Shown here in pieces: positions 1 through 11,791 of a stretch of DNA of 64,000 nucleotides. The stretch is taken from assembly GCA_000827325.1 (NCBI GenBank), contig KN832875.1, positions 1,736,001-1,800,000 of the forward strand, in the 5' to 3' direction. The DNA comes from Oidiodendron maius Zn. Its lineage: Eukaryota; Ascomycota; Leotiomycetes; Myxotrichaceae. Within the stretch, counting starts at the first letter, position 1; each line of letters begins with the position of its first letter. The notes under the pieces were generated by a model, which had not been told where the DNA came from, did no database searches, and worked only from the letters and a program-made list of their open reading frames with translations. A program made the translations under genes and the position numbers.

Positions 1-1579
1 TGGAAGGATTGCACCGGAGCATAAGAGACGAGGCCTTGGCTAGAGCAGCGGCGTAGTGGGGTTCTTTTCCCACGTCTAAGGCATGTGGGAGAGACGCAAA
101 GGGGAGCCAGCACCCAGAGGACCCATATCCGGCCGTGGGGATCTCCCCAGCTTAGGCTAGTTCGCCGATTTGCAGCCAAACTCGTACAGGACAGCACGAC
201 GAGACCAGGATACCTGCGAACGGCCCTGGCTCCACTTCCTTACCGCTCCCGCGCGGGACTCTACCGGCGAACTAGGCCTGTGGTGTCGTATGCGGTGTCT
301 TTCCCTGTCTGACCGCTGTGAGATAGATGAGCGAGACAGCGCGCGCGGCCTGACGGAGCCAGACGCACAGCAGGAATGCCGTCGCGAGAGCCGGCCTGTC
401 GCGCTGCATCGAGAGCACAAGTACCAGAGATCGGTGGTACGTGATCGGGTTCGTTCGAGGCTCCAGAAAGATCCTCACTGATCAACACCATGCTCGGCCT
501 AGCGCCCGGCGACGCTTGGGATCAACTTGAACACGCAAGACGTTCCCCGGCCCAGAGAATCGGGTTTCCCGGCTCGTATCTCGTTATCGTGATTGGCATG
601 GTCACCGCCACCTCAACATCAGCCATCCCTCTCTCGTCCCGTCTACGCGGTCTCTTTTCAACGGCGACATGGGCCGGCCGCAATCACGTCGCACACAGAG
701 TCGAGTTGAGCGAATGCCTTGTAGCAGAATCCGAGGGGTAATATGAAGGTGAGCAGCTAGACATGCCTGAAGTTTGCGCTGGTACCGGGCCCCGTAGCCG
801 GAGACCCCTGCTGCGCTGTTAGGAAAAAAAAAAAAGAGTTTCGTCGCCGGTGGCTGGGGATTCCGGGCGAAGCGAACAGAGGAACAGAAAACCACAGTGC
901 AGATGCACGCCCGATCAACGGAACCCCACTCTGGTTACAGTAGAGCTTGGTGATATTGGTTTTTAGTCACAGCACCAGTAGGATAGTACCGCTCTAGAAG
1001 TCGCACATGGTAGCAGAGCGACGGATCTGGACAGGCTGCGGACGCCGAAGCTGGCATCCGCCGCCGGTTAGGGAAGAGGAAGTCTTTCCTTGCCTCTCGC
1101 CCCCGCCCACAGGGTTATCTGGCATGCAGCTGTTAGTTGATCTTGCAACACCTTCACCGTTGACCAGCCAGATTTCTGGGAGCGACCCCTCCTGCCGACC
1201 GGTCTGCATTCCTGCGGAGCGGGGTCACAATGCGCGCAGGGAACGATCATGCCCTCGAGCTCGTGGATGCGATGGACGTCCGGCTCCCTCTGAGAAACGG
1301 CGATGACCCCCCGGCGGGTTGCGCCGAGGTGAGGACCAGCCTCGATGCCGAATCACGGCTGGGCGCGAGATTGTCAATCATGTACTTAATCATGTTGCGA
1401 CGGGAGGAGGAATGGGAGCGAGAAAGCTGAGACCGACTCACTCTGGCGATTTGTCGCATGTGCCCTGCCATGGTCCCTTCCTTGATAGGTTTGTAGTGGC
1501 TATATTTGAAGGTGCTCTTGGACATTCGGCGCCATATCATCTTCATACCTAGGAATTTCTCCCCCCAAGCCCGTTGATA
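1..1579. other. GC-rich spacer without a recognised gene
   Basis: No reading frame here has recognisable protein similarity, and no tRNA or 5S-like structure was seen. A 12-A run lies near 825. The right end is presumably the promoter and leader of the acyl-CoA ligase that starts at 1580. Confidence 0.5.
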
Positions 1580-3599
1580 ATGGACATCGTCTCGTGGAGT
1601 TTCGGAAACGAGGGATACCCTCAGGACCAGCCCGTATGTGTGACAAGAACGAGCCACAACGAATTGAACAGGACTGATCCGTGCAGCTATATATTGATTC
1701 GACCGACATATCTCGTTCTCTCTCAACCACAGATGTTCGGACGCAGGTTCGACAGCTTGTTGGCGGGCTCCAGAGCCATGGCCTTAAAAAGGGCGACTGT
1801 GTCTGCGTCGTGAGCTTCAACGACGTATGTTTTGCAACTTCAATTTCTTCACTTTTCGTCTCGCTCATGAGTTGCAGATCCACTACACAAGTCTCTTTCT
1901 CGGGGTCATCGGCTCGGGAGGCTGCTTCACTGGCGCAAATCCGGGTTACACGGCTCATGAGCTCACCCACCACCTTCGAATAACTCAAGCCAAATTCCTC
2001 CTTACCTCCCCTAAGACACTGGATATTGCTCTTGCTGCTGCAGACTCGTGTGAAATTCCACTGTCCAGGGTTTTCGTCCTGAATTTCCACGGGGAGGAGA
2101 TACCAGCCGGACGGCAATCATGGGAGCTGCTACTGTCGTGCGGGGAACGCGACTGGGAACGAGTCGAGAACCCCGACGACACTCCCGCAGCATATGTCTC
2201 GACCAGTGGGACTTCAGGACTCCCCAAGGCGGCCGTGATTCCTCACTCGTACTTTGTTTCGCAAGCTGAGTTCCAATTGAAGACTTCGGCTGTTCGGTAC
2301 AAGATTTCCACTCTCATCTCCATCCCACCGTTTCACGTCTTCACAATCCCAGTTCAGCATGCCCTGCCCTTGCGGAAAGGCACTGCGGCATACATCATGC
2401 CGCGATTTGAAACTGGACGGTTTCTTGACGTGGTAGAGAAGTTCCGAATTTCCCATATCATCGTTGTGCCTCCAATGTTGATGACGTTGGCACATACTTC
2501 GGAGAGCTCGCAGCTGAGGTCGATCAGAAGGATCTACGTTGGAGGCTCTTGCGCAACAGATGGAATGCAGCAGCAGTTATATGCTAAGCTGCCTTCACTT
2601 GCGAGGATCGAACAAGTATATGGAATGACCGAGGTGGGTTGGGCGACAACGTGGCATGACCGCCAACAAGAATGTACGGGGAGCGTCGGCCGCCCTCTTC
2701 CTGGGACAGAATTACGGTAAGTCTCTTTCATCCCTCTTGCAAGTGATTGGATGAATGCTAATGCAGTCATCTATTGCAGGCTGGTTGACAGGGACGGTGA
2801 AGTTATCACCGAAGAAGGCGTCAATGGCGAAATCCATATCCACTGCCCACACCCCATGATGGGGTATCTGAACAATCCGGCAGCGACAGCAGAGTCCTTT
2901 TCGCCGGATGGCTGGGTTCGAACAGGAGATGTGGGCTATATTCGAGATGGGAAATGGTACGTCGTGGATCGAACGAAGGACCTGATCAAGGTCCGAGGTT
3001 GGCAAGTCAGCCCAGTAGAGATTGAAGCCGTGTTGTTGGAGCACCATCTGGTCACAGATGCTGCTGTCATTGGTGCTGCCGCTCAAGACGGTACCGGCGA
3101 AGTCCCAATCGCCTTCGTGGTGAAGGCAGATGACAGCCTACAAGAAGACGACATCAAGAACTTTCTGAGCAAGCGGCTCGCCCGATACAAAGGTGTTGAT
3201 GAGGTGGTATTCGTCGACGCCATCCCCAGAAATCCCACAGGGAAAATCTTGCGGCGGGTTCTTCGCGATGCTCGAAGGGCACCTCCTTTAACCACCGACC
3301 AAGCTGCAGCCTCAGCCTACTCCAGCGCCATCAAGGACTTGGAGAAGTATCAGCAGGAGCGCGACCGCGAGGCCCAGCTCGATGGCCGGAGCAGCCCATC
3401 GCCTGTCAGCTCTCCTCGGTCGGTTCGTACGGCCAGCTTGACCGACGCATCAACCGTCTCGCAAGAAGATCCTCCAACTCCGCCATCAGAGCCCATATTT
3501 GTGCCCATGAGGAGGAACAAGCGTGCGGGAGATCCGCTCGCCCCAGTTACAGTGAAGAGAAGGAGTGCGCGGGTGGCCGCAATCCGGATACGAGGGTAA
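1580..3599 (+). CDS. AMP-dependent acyl-CoA ligase, 4-coumarate-CoA ligase-like
   Basis: Four exons close in frame: 1580-1633, 1687-1824, 1878-2716 and 2780-3599 (616 aa). All introns are GT-AG and short. The product belongs to the ANL superfamily, which activates a carboxylic acid with ATP and passes it to CoA. The P-loop motif STSGTSGLPKAA sits near residue 172. The adenylate motif YGMTEVG, the hinge region TGDVGY...DRTKDLIKVRGW and the catalytic lysine motif PRNPTGKILRR follow in the usual order. The start MDIVSWSFGN is preferred because exon 1 joins directly to the family N-terminus LYIDSTD. After the ligase domain comes an extension of about 90 residues rich in Ser, Pro and Arg, ending RRSARVAAIRIRG. 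Many fungal relatives instead end in a peroxisomal SKL-type signal, and none is present here. The substrate cannot be read from the sequence. Confidence 0.9.
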
Positions 3600-4267
3600 T
3601 AATGACGCTGACTCGGCGGTGTGCTTATATACCCCGGTTGTTGGAAGTGAAGCTGAAATCGGGACCGGAATCGTTGGTGGGGTAGTTTTGCAACCCAACG
3701 CACAGCATAGCGGGGTGTTGGCGCGGCTGCCTTTAAGTGTTTCTATAGCGAAAGCATGGGTGGCCCTACCGCGCAGTAATTTCTCTCCTAAAGCTAATAT
3801 CCACGAGTTACGATGTTCTCTTTGCGAGGTTTTGGAGTTTTGTTGGGTGGTTACGGTTTCGGAGGTAGTTGGTTACTGTACCTTAAATAATGCGAAACAT
3901 GAAAGTCCCATGACCAGTTTCTCTCACCGATGTTGCCGAATAACCCCCTTGTCAACTGTGACAGGAGATAAACCACGAATCTTTTTGCTTACCTTCCCCT
4001 ATCGAACAAGATCAAAAGCTAACAGACAAAATGAAAGATACCATTACAGCGGCGTCTAGTTTATCCAACTGCAGAGATGTTGGTGAACACGTCAGCGTCA
4101 AAGTCCCCCATGCTCACTTAGAAAAGGAGAAGAGAGATGGTCTTATTATCTGGCTGTATCCTCATATATCTATCGTTCTGCAGAGAGGGGGCTCATCTAC
4201 GGTCAGAATGTCTCATATCTCTAAGCCATTTGTCGTGTTCTATGCCAAATAGTCGCGTGTCATGCTG
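3600..4267. other. Convergent intergenic region
   Basis: This lies between the 3' ends of the acyl-CoA ligase (+) and the methyltransferase (-). I see only terminator-side sequence and no conserved reading frame. Confidence 0.5.
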
Positions 4268-5347
4268 CTATATATCGTGCTTCCTTCTTACAAAAGATTC
4301 TTCTTCCGGAGATGGCTCGCCCTTCTTGCGAGCAGCGAGCGTGCAAATCGTCATCTGGAAGATCTCGCCCCTCCTGCCCATCTCGAGAGCCTTCTCCCGG
4401 TACGCCTCCGTCGTCCGCTTGATGTCTTCCTTTCCCACGCCCTTCCGCAACATCATCATCTCGAGGATGATCGGCACCGTCAGCGAATGCCAGATCGTTA
4501 ACAGCGGCCGAATCGCGGGATTGTGGAATGGCGCGTCCGCGAAATCCGTAAAGCATACGTTGTCTACAGGTAGGCTCTTCAAATAGTGCTGAACGAGGCC
4601 GAGAATATGGACGGCCCAGCCCTGCTCGAATTGAAAGGCGAATATCTCTCTGCCTACCTCTAAGGAGGACAGCTCATCAGGCCTATCTGGGTACATACTC
4701 TCTGAGCCATGGCGGTAGTTGTAATCCGTCCATTGGAGGTATCCACCAGGTCCTGCAGCCGTTAGGAACTAGAAAGGTCTTGCGCATCTCTGCGCCCAGG
4801 AAGGATGAAAATGTCTCACTGATAAGTTTGAGGAGATTTTCTACCACACCTTGGATCTGTTCGATTGCTAGAGCAAAGACGGCAAATCGGATATGCACCA
4901 GATCGAAACTGTTGTGGTATTCTTCTGGGAATTCCTTGGTCATATCCCACACGACAAATTTAGTTCCTGGCAGAGGATTTTTGGGAAATTGAGCCGGGGA
5001 GATATCGAAGCCGATAATCTCAGGGGGGGACGTATTTCCAGCTGCCGTGAGCTCTGCTATAACGTCGCCCATAAAGATACTGGGGTTCAGTCAGCGAGCT
5101 CAGTTTTAGGCTTTAAAAAATCGTACCCGGTACCAGTGGCAATATCTGCTATTCTAGAGATATCCTGCTTCGGGATCGCGGGATCCAAGATATGACCTCC
5201 CCGGACGGCATTGGCAGTGGAATTTTGTTGGTTTAACCTGCTTCGTATTGATATATATGACAGCCCATGCAGACAAAGTACAAACCTGTATTTTTCTGCT
5301 TCATCTCTCTTGCTCAGCAAGTATAGTTCTTGCTTTGGCGCTTCCAT
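4268..5347 (-). CDS. SAM-dependent class I methyltransferase
   Basis: Four exons on the minus strand close in frame: 5286-5347, 5127-5237, 4820-5079 and 4268-4752 (305 aa). The start is MEAPKQELYLL. SAM-binding motif I is IADIATGTG, interrupted by an intron inside the final Gly codon. It is followed by the acidic motif II region IIGFDISPAQFP and then FDLVHIRFAVFAL. Motif PGGYLQWTDYNYRH appears once the third intron is removed, and it is typical of fungal stand-alone methyltransferases, including secondary-metabolite and LaeA-like types. No neighbouring biosynthetic gene indicates a substrate. A CACGTG box lies about 167 bp upstream. The function is limited to methyl transfer; the acceptor is unknown. 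Confidence 0.85.
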
Positions 5348-6343
5348 TTTCAATAAGCTAGTAAAGGTGAGCAGGCAGTTACAGCCGACGGATTGCCTTG
5401 GTTCACAGGGAGAGTTAAATGTTGAAGCGAAATGGAAGAGAAGAGATTGCAAGCTTAGATAGAAATAAATATTGAGAATTGGACAGTTCTAACTCTTAAG
5501 ATATAGTGAGAGTCACGTGGCACGAATCGCCTTGCCCTCAGACGTATTCAGCAGTGCCTGAGACAACCTCAGGGCGAGTTGCAAGAAGTCGCGAGACCAC
5601 ATTGTCGTTCACGATAGGTAAAGCCATCGTGCAAGGTTGGTATCACAGCTGAACTAACTGCGAGAGCTGAGACAGGATTTTCAGTTCTGTGCAGATACAT
5701 GCGGTCGACCTTTTCTGGATCAGCGCGCCACCACTGGAAGAGGCTGGCTGAATGTGGATGACCTAGCGATCGCCACTTGCATCCTAATTCCGTCGTAGCT
5801 CTGGTTGTCCCAATATGTAAAGTGGTACTGTGTAATCGGCTTTTGCCCCGCATCAAACTCTATGTTGGGATGGCCCCTGGACTCGCTCTTGTTTTCTGTT
5901 TAGAGAGTCTTTCGTGTCTCTTCGCAACAGCTTATTTTGGGACCACCATATACTTGACGTTTTAGTGACTAAGAGCAGCATAAATCCAAGAAAATTGGAC
6001 TATAACAGCACCGAAAGGTTAGCCACTGTGGCCTAAGAAAAAAGACCTTGTATCAAGAATATCTCCCTGAACAGTATACCACTAGGTCACTCTGCAACTC
6101 CTCGGCGACTACCGACACCAAGCGGCAAAGCCAGCTGGCTAATTTACTGATGTGAAATAGAAAATAGGACAATGGCTAAAGGACACCTTCTTTCACGACA
6201 ATTTCAGCAGAGAACGAAAGAGTCATTGTGTTACAGGGTTTTGCTTGGGTACGAGCTATTTTCCAGAAAGGCGGGGGCGGTTCGGGAAATTTCTTGGCTA
6301 AATCGTAACTACCGAAATAGTGAAAAGTTCAGTTATGATTGTT
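5348..6343. other. Intergenic region
   Basis: This holds the methyltransferase promoter and the upstream flank of the tRNA gene. Several frames of 60-95 codons exist, but none shows family similarity or intron logic. Confidence 0.45.
5514..5519. promoter_or_regulatory. CACGTG E-box upstream of the methyltransferase
   Basis: A palindromic CACGTG hexamer lies 167 bp 5' of the methyltransferase start. bHLH factors recognise such boxes. Function is inferred from the motif and position only. Confidence 0.3.
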
Positions 6344-6444
6344 GGTCGATTGGTGTAGCGGTTATCACGTCTGCTTTACAAAGAGGTCCTTCCAAAATCT
6401 CTTCCTAACGCAGCAGGTCCCCGGTTCGATCCCGGGATCGATCA
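6344..6444 (+). tRNA. tRNA-Val (anticodon TAC) with a 28-nt intron
   Basis: The acceptor stem GGTCGAT pairs with ATCGATC (one G-T pair), followed by discriminator A at 6444. The D-arm GTGTAGCGGTTATCAC contains the A box. The T-arm is CCCGG-TTCGATC-CCGGG and contains the B box. The anticodon loop reads TTTACA with TAC at 6377-6379. Position 37 is A6380, after which an intron is inferred at 6381-6408 in the canonical 37/38 position. The 3' anticodon stem resumes as C-GCAGC. The stem TCTGC/GCAGC leaves a T-C mismatch at its outer pair. A run of T follows directly as the Pol III terminator. The transcript is expected to decode GTA, and possibly other Val codons. Confidence 0.9.
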
Positions 6445-6451
6445 TTTTTTT
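6445..6451 (+). terminator. Pol III oligo-T terminator of tRNA-Val
   Basis: Seven consecutive T residues follow the discriminator base directly, as expected for RNA polymerase III termination. Confidence 0.8.
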
Positions 6452-7073
6452 AATTTTCGCTTTTGCCCTTTGCATGCTTGTCTCCTGAGCGTCGTCTCTT
6501 TCCCTTTGTTTTTGTTTTCCAAACTCTTCTGTGGCGTATCCGAGCTTCTCGACCCGAGACTGTGTCCATCATCTTCACACGCAGAAACATCCTCTCGCAC
6601 AACACATGCTACGACTTAGATATAAGGGCAGGAGTACTATTGAGCCTGCAAAAGGTCTCAGCTGGGAAACAGCTGCAAGCAGAACCCCTACATTACATCC
6701 TCAGCGGAAGTCTAGCCAGATTTGTGTCCAAGTCGGGAAGGTAGACAACGTTCATAACTACACCTTTCAGCCCTATAAAGTTTCTCGAATTAACTACGAG
6801 CTATCCTACCAGCGCATGATGTGGGAAGACGAATAGTCTCGATCTAGTGGTAATTGTATCAAACCTCTCTGCCCTGGTAACTTTCTCTAGCATCATTGTG
6901 CAAGTTATATATCGTACTGTAATGCTACGATGCTCGTACATTTATAACACAGCTGCCTGCCTAGTACATTCTATCCTTTCCCTCACTCTTCGTTGATATT
7001 TATGGACTAACCACTGGTCCCTTATATCCATGGCTGTGGTGGATGAATGATAAAATAATTCCTAACTGGGTGT
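6452..7073. other. Intergenic region
   Basis: Nothing recognisable was seen. The right end is the 3' flank of the small membrane-protein gene on the minus strand. Confidence 0.45.
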
Positions 7074-7366
7074 CTAATCAATTCCTCTTTTACGTCTCTG
7101 CTCATTGAGAAGCCTAGGATAGAACTGTCGAACCAATAGTATAAGTACGAGCCAAATGAGCGCTATGAGGTTCATTGTTGCGACTGTTACCAGTGTTGCA
7201 ATGGCGACAATGGACTGTATATGTCAGTAGCGCTCCATTCTATATACACGAGTGAGAGACTCACCATCCCCCCTGGCGCAATTTGCGCATTTACACGATC
7301 AATAATGCGTTTCGAGTTCGTCTCGGTGACTGGTTCCTTATGATACTGCTCAAAAGGGTTGTCCAT
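7074..7366 (-). CDS. Small single-pass membrane protein, 80 aa, unnamed
   Basis: I do not recognise this family. Two exons were read directly: 7265-7366 (34 codons) and 7074-7214 (46 codons plus TAG). The intron between them is 50 bp with GTGAGT and TACAG borders. Both exons are whole numbers of codons, so the splice is phase 0. The start context is CAAAATGG. The N-terminal 34 residues are polar (begin MDNPFEQYHK, with TNSKRIIDRVNAQ). Exon 2 encodes a hydrophobic stretch of about 27 residues (SIVAIATLV...LIWLVLILLV), then a basic tail RQFYPRLLNEQRRKRGID. This gives one transmembrane helix with a positive-inside tail. Each exon is shorter than 50 codons, which makes the gene easy to miss. It could be a small subunit or assembly factor of an organelle membrane complex, but that is speculation. 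Confidence 0.6.
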
Positions 7367-9298
7367 TTTGGGCTTCGTAATCCCACAACAGGACGGACTG
7401 CTTAAAGCAAAGCAACAGAACGCTGGGAGTATGTACGCTTTGTATATCTACGATTTTTAGTTATGCAGCTATCGTAATATATATGACTCGTGCTTAACTT
7501 ATTACACACATCATAGCTGGAACGCCAGAACATTAATGCTTATGGCTCCTGGCGGCCCCACCACTTACCGCACTTAACAGTCACCAAGTGATCAACCTTG
7601 GCAGCAGGAAGATCATCGAGTCACTGTACAGGTTGGTTCAATGCCAAAGTAATTTCAATAACAATATTCTCACTATGGAGTATATGGGAATGAGCCAACT
7701 TTTCATAATCCTTTGGAGCCAACACCTTCCAGCATCAACAAATTTATAAATAGCTCTCCGAACCCGTCAATAGCTACACCAGAAGACCAAAGAATTTCTT
7801 CTCATGTCTCGACTTCTCTTCCACAAAGTCCTAATGTTAGTATTCATTCGTCGTATCAAGATTGTGTTCGAGGATGCGCCATGTTATTCGCGCTTTGCCT
7901 GTCCTTCGTCGCCGAGCAAGCCGATAATAGGGTAGTGGATGGACCTGATGAGGATAGTAAGAAGAAAGAGTCATCATCCATGAAATTTTGAGGGAGGTCA
8001 TCTTATATTGATTAGCATTGTGCTTTAAATATGCCAAGGTTTGGTAAGGACAAGGAGAGATGCTGCTTAACTTGAATATGATTGCGTCCACAGTTGAAAG
8101 GGCTGGGCTTGGAAGGCTGCGCATGGTGCGAATAGTTTCGGAGATTGGCTCCATCCTTCTTTGGTTTGGTTGTTTGGCTGGTCTTTGAGCCGACGTGGAA
8201 GTTAAGATCTTTTTTTACTAAGGTTTGATGACGGTTTAGGTAGTCTTCGAGGGCAAAAATGAGCTGGGTCTCTAATGAAGTTCAACTAATTATTCGGGAG
8301 ATTTTATGGAGGGAATATTTTAGGAAGAAGGCAAGAAAAAGAGACTGCTATATAGATCTGAAAGGGACTAAACTTAGACAGATTCCTTATTTCGTTGCTC
8401 TTGTTCCGTATTGCAAGAGTTTATTCATTCCAAACTGGACTGGGCCAAACGAGGCGTTCCAAACTTTTAATCGTTAAGGATACTTAAGACCTTAGCATAT
8501 TCATCCCTCCTTAGAACTGCTGAAATCCAAATTGCTCTGCACTAAATTACACCACTGAACTGAAACTTCTCATAGGGCGTTTAAACTTTTCATGGCCCAA
8601 ACCCCTCCACCAGGGCCTATACATGCAAATACATAAGCTTGATCGCGCCATCTGTTGGTATCTTGACTGAATAAGTTGAACAAACATATGGCAATGATGA
8701 TTACAAAGATATACTCGAGGTCTTTGTCTGAACGGTGCCAGAAGCGCGACGACGAAGCGATATGGCAATTACCAATTCAAAGGAAGCATTCTCCATATGT
8801 AAAATTTCGTCCCTGAGGCATAGCCTCGGGTTTATTTATTGGAATTTGGGTGCCATCACTTGGATTATTTTGTCGGAGCTCTATATTCAATCTCGGCGCA
8901 TTGGTTCGGGTTGTTTAATAGTAGGCAGACGTAACAGGATAGTGATGGAGGGCAATATTCAAGCAATTAAAAGTATTAGAAGATAGAGAGGCTGAATAGA
9001 AGCGAAATTCTACACAGCTTGATGGCGTCCGGTTTGAATAAAAATTGGGACGGTCTTGGAGCGGCTGTTTTGACTTCATGAGTTCGAAACCTGACACCAA
9101 GATTTTAATCCCTCTATAATGTGCTTGCCAAATCAAATAAAAGCAACGCTTGAGTACATATCCAGCCCGAATCATTGCTTGCTCGCCCTCTGCAATCCAA
9201 AGAATCGCCGGTAGTTAAGAGCAACATTATCGCTAGAAGATGCCTGCGCCCTGTTGCCTCTGGCCAGAAATTTCTGTGTTCAGCGCTCGTTAACAGGC
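7367..9298. other. Long AT-rich intergenic region
   Basis: About 1.9 kb between the small membrane protein and the 3' end of pyruvate kinase. Frames of 70-105 codons occur at 7713-7991, 7837-8154 and 8259-8477. None resembles a known family or shows plausible splice partners. The right end is pyruvate kinase 3' UTR. Confidence 0.4.
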
Positions 9299-10977
9299 TT
9301 AGCCGCTAAGAAGTCCAAGAGTCTGTGGCTCAGCCTTGATGACACGGAGACTGTGTGCTTATTAGCAGAGTCAATATCTCTCGGGAATGAGACTTACGTG
9401 TTGGTATTGCCCATGCCCCCCTTCCATCCTTGGACAACAACAACAGTCTCGCCCTGAGCAAGGACGTTGAGCTTCATAGCCTCACCAATACCCCACTTAA
9501 TTCTCCTGTCCACGTCTTCCTGCCAATTCACCTTGGTGAAATCTGGCTTGCCTTCGGGGAAGTGGAAGGGGTAGACTCCGCGATATAAGTGCGCGTATCG
9601 AGAAGCTGTAGGGTTCCGTGTCACCATAAAGATAGGGCAGACGGGTCTATACTTGGAGAGCAGGCGAGCACTGACTCCGCTGGTAGAGAGGACGATGATG
9701 GCACCAGCATTCATGTCTAAACTGGCACGGACAGCCGCCATAGCGCATGACTCGACGATGCTAGTCGGCCGTTGAGTAAGGTTGGTAAGCTCCTCGAAGT
9801 GGGAAACGTAGGCAATAGTATTCTCTGCCTTCAAGCATGTCTCATGCATCTCTCTGACAGCTTCCTCGGGATAGTTACCTTTGGCAGTCTCGCCAGAAAG
9901 CATAACACAGTCTGCTCCATCAGTAACAGCGTTACCAACGTCACTGATTTCAGCACGAGTTGGGCGCGGGTTGTAGATCATGGACTCGAGCATCTGTGTA
10001 GCACAGATAACGGGCTTGCCAGCGATGTTGCACATAGCAATCATCTTTTTCTGGGCAGCAAAGACCTCAGCAGCAGGAATCTCAATTCCCAAATCACCAC
10101 GAGCAACCATCACACCATCAGTCTCCTCTAGAATCTCAGAAAAGTTGTTGAGGCCCTGTCTGTTCTCAATCTTAGCGATAATCTGGATGCCTTTGCCATC
10201 CTCTCCAAGAACCTCACGGATGGACTTGATATCCTCCCCGCGGCGGATAAATGAAGCAAAGATCATGTCCACATTATTCTTCACGCCAAAACGTAGATCA
10301 GCCTTGTCCTTCTCGGAGAGGGCAGGGAGGTCGACATCGGTGTTCGGGAGATTGACGCCTTTCTTGGAGGAGATCTTGCCGTTGTTGCGAGCTCGGGCGC
10401 GGATGTTCTTGTCGTCGACGATCTCGAGGACGTCGAAAGCGAGAACTCCGTCATCAACGTAAATGATCCGACCAGGCTCGATGACCTTGGTAATATTCTT
10501 GTAGTCGACGTACCTATATTAAAGTCAGCTTTATGAAACAGGCAATCGCAGGTGTGCGTACATGTTCTTGTCATCGCAACTTGTAATATACTTCTCATCC
10601 GTGGTGATATTGATCTCGGTGCCGGCCGAGATTGGGATGTCTGCATCGCCAACAGTATTGCCAGTTCGGATTTCAGGGCCTTTAGTATCAAGGGCAATGG
10701 CAATCGGACGGCCGCGATGGACCTTCTCAGCCTCGCGAGCATTGTCAATCACAGATTGGTGGTATTCGTAGGAGCCGTGGGAGAAGTTCATGCGAACAAC
10801 ATTGAGACCGGCCTTGCGGAGCTTGTTAATGGCCACAACCGAGTTGGTCTTCGGCCCAATGGTGCAGATGATAGAGGTACGACGATAGTTCTTGGTTGGC
10901 TTGAATTCGGTGTTGAGCTGGGACAGCCACGCAATCTTAGTGGAGCCGGAGCTGAGGTGGTCAAGAGCTGTTGCCAT
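9299..10977 (-). CDS. pkiA: Pyruvate kinase
   Basis: This is the last ATP-forming step of glycolysis (phosphoenolpyruvate plus ADP to pyruvate plus ATP), in the cytosol. Three exons close in frame: 10562-10977, 9398-10513 and 9299-9350 (527 aa), the usual fungal length. Introns are 48 and 47 bp. Conserved blocks include [27 protein letters not shown], the active-site lysine region [23 protein letters not shown] and [12 protein letters not shown]. The C-terminal exon encodes only [16 protein letters not shown] after GNTNT, so the gene would look truncated if the last intron were missed. It is divergent from the MIN8-type gene, with about 0.8 kb of shared upstream DNA that contains a CACGTG box. 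pkiA is the Aspergillus name; the orthology is clear from overall conservation. Confidence 0.97.
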
Positions 10978-11791
10978 TTTAAATCAAAGTAGAGGGATAA
11001 GGCCCGACGGTTTTCGGATAGATTCGAGGTGCGAGAAAGAGTGACAGACGAGAATTTTGATCTCTGTCGAGGGTCTCTCTTAAGAGAAAAGTCAGCGGAG
11101 GCGTTATCGTGGTGGGGTGTTGAGGAGCTAGGTGGGAAGGGAAAACGGCCTTGACTCTACCCAATTTTGAGGCCCAAATTAAAAAGTATGCAATGGAAGG
11201 TGCATAGGACTATCGCATTGATGAATTCGCAAGTAAAACTCACCAGATAACAAGCGCTTCTTGGCACGGCGATACTTGGAGCAGAGTTGTCTTGGAGTTG
11301 CTCTTACAAAAAGAAAAGCGAAAATCCCGCCTAAAACGTGCAGCGACGCGCCTGACTGACTGGAGGCTCGGGCAATTGCAAAGATGCTGGTCGTAACACC
11401 CAGGGATGGAATAAAACAGGCAGAGGTGCAGTGCGTCCGTGGGATCCGGGCTCGAGTCGTAGAATGAGAATCCAACAAAACTACCCCTCATCCCATCAAC
11501 ATGAGTATCCCCATACAATTTGTTCGGTGGAGCTATGTTGACTCCTGAGGATTTAAGGCATAAACTTATTTTGCCGAACCTGACCGCCTTCGCTTGGCGC
11601 CGCCCGCTGTCACGTGGGGACTCTATTGTGCTGTAACTGAGGCAGCTGCCCAGAACTAGCATCATCCGCATCCCAAGAAAGAGAGCAAGATAATCCCGCC
11701 ACACAACTCGCGAACTCAAAGAGCTGCTTTCCGAATAATACATCTGCTGCTTCTGCGCCGTCTCCAAAGCAGGAGGCCCGGATCTGCAATC
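10978..11791. promoter_or_regulatory. Divergent promoter region, pyruvate kinase and MIN8-type gene
   Basis: This 0.8 kb separates the two divergent starts and includes a CACGTG hexamer. A 175-codon minus-strand frame inside it has no family similarity and is treated as chance. Confidence 0.5.
11611..11616. promoter_or_regulatory. CACGTG E-box in divergent promoter
   Basis: The hexamer lies 634 bp upstream of the pyruvate kinase start and 176 bp upstream of the MIN8-type start. bHLH regulation of glycolytic genes is known in yeasts; whether it applies here is inference. Confidence 0.3.

Noticed and set aside
5569-5856. 95-codon minus-strand frame upstream of the methyltransferase
   Set aside because: Parts look protein-like in more than one frame but nothing forms a consistent gene.
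8259-8477. 72-codon frame in the AT-rich spacer before pyruvate kinase
   Set aside because: No similarity, no splice partners and a poor surrounding context.
9060-9110. B-box-like GGTTTCGAACTC on the minus strand
   Set aside because: No A box or cloverleaf could be built around it, so it is not a tRNA.
11240-11767. 175-codon minus-strand frame in the pyruvate kinase / MIN8 promoter
   Set aside because: No family similarity, atypical composition, and it occupies the divergent promoter of two clear genes.
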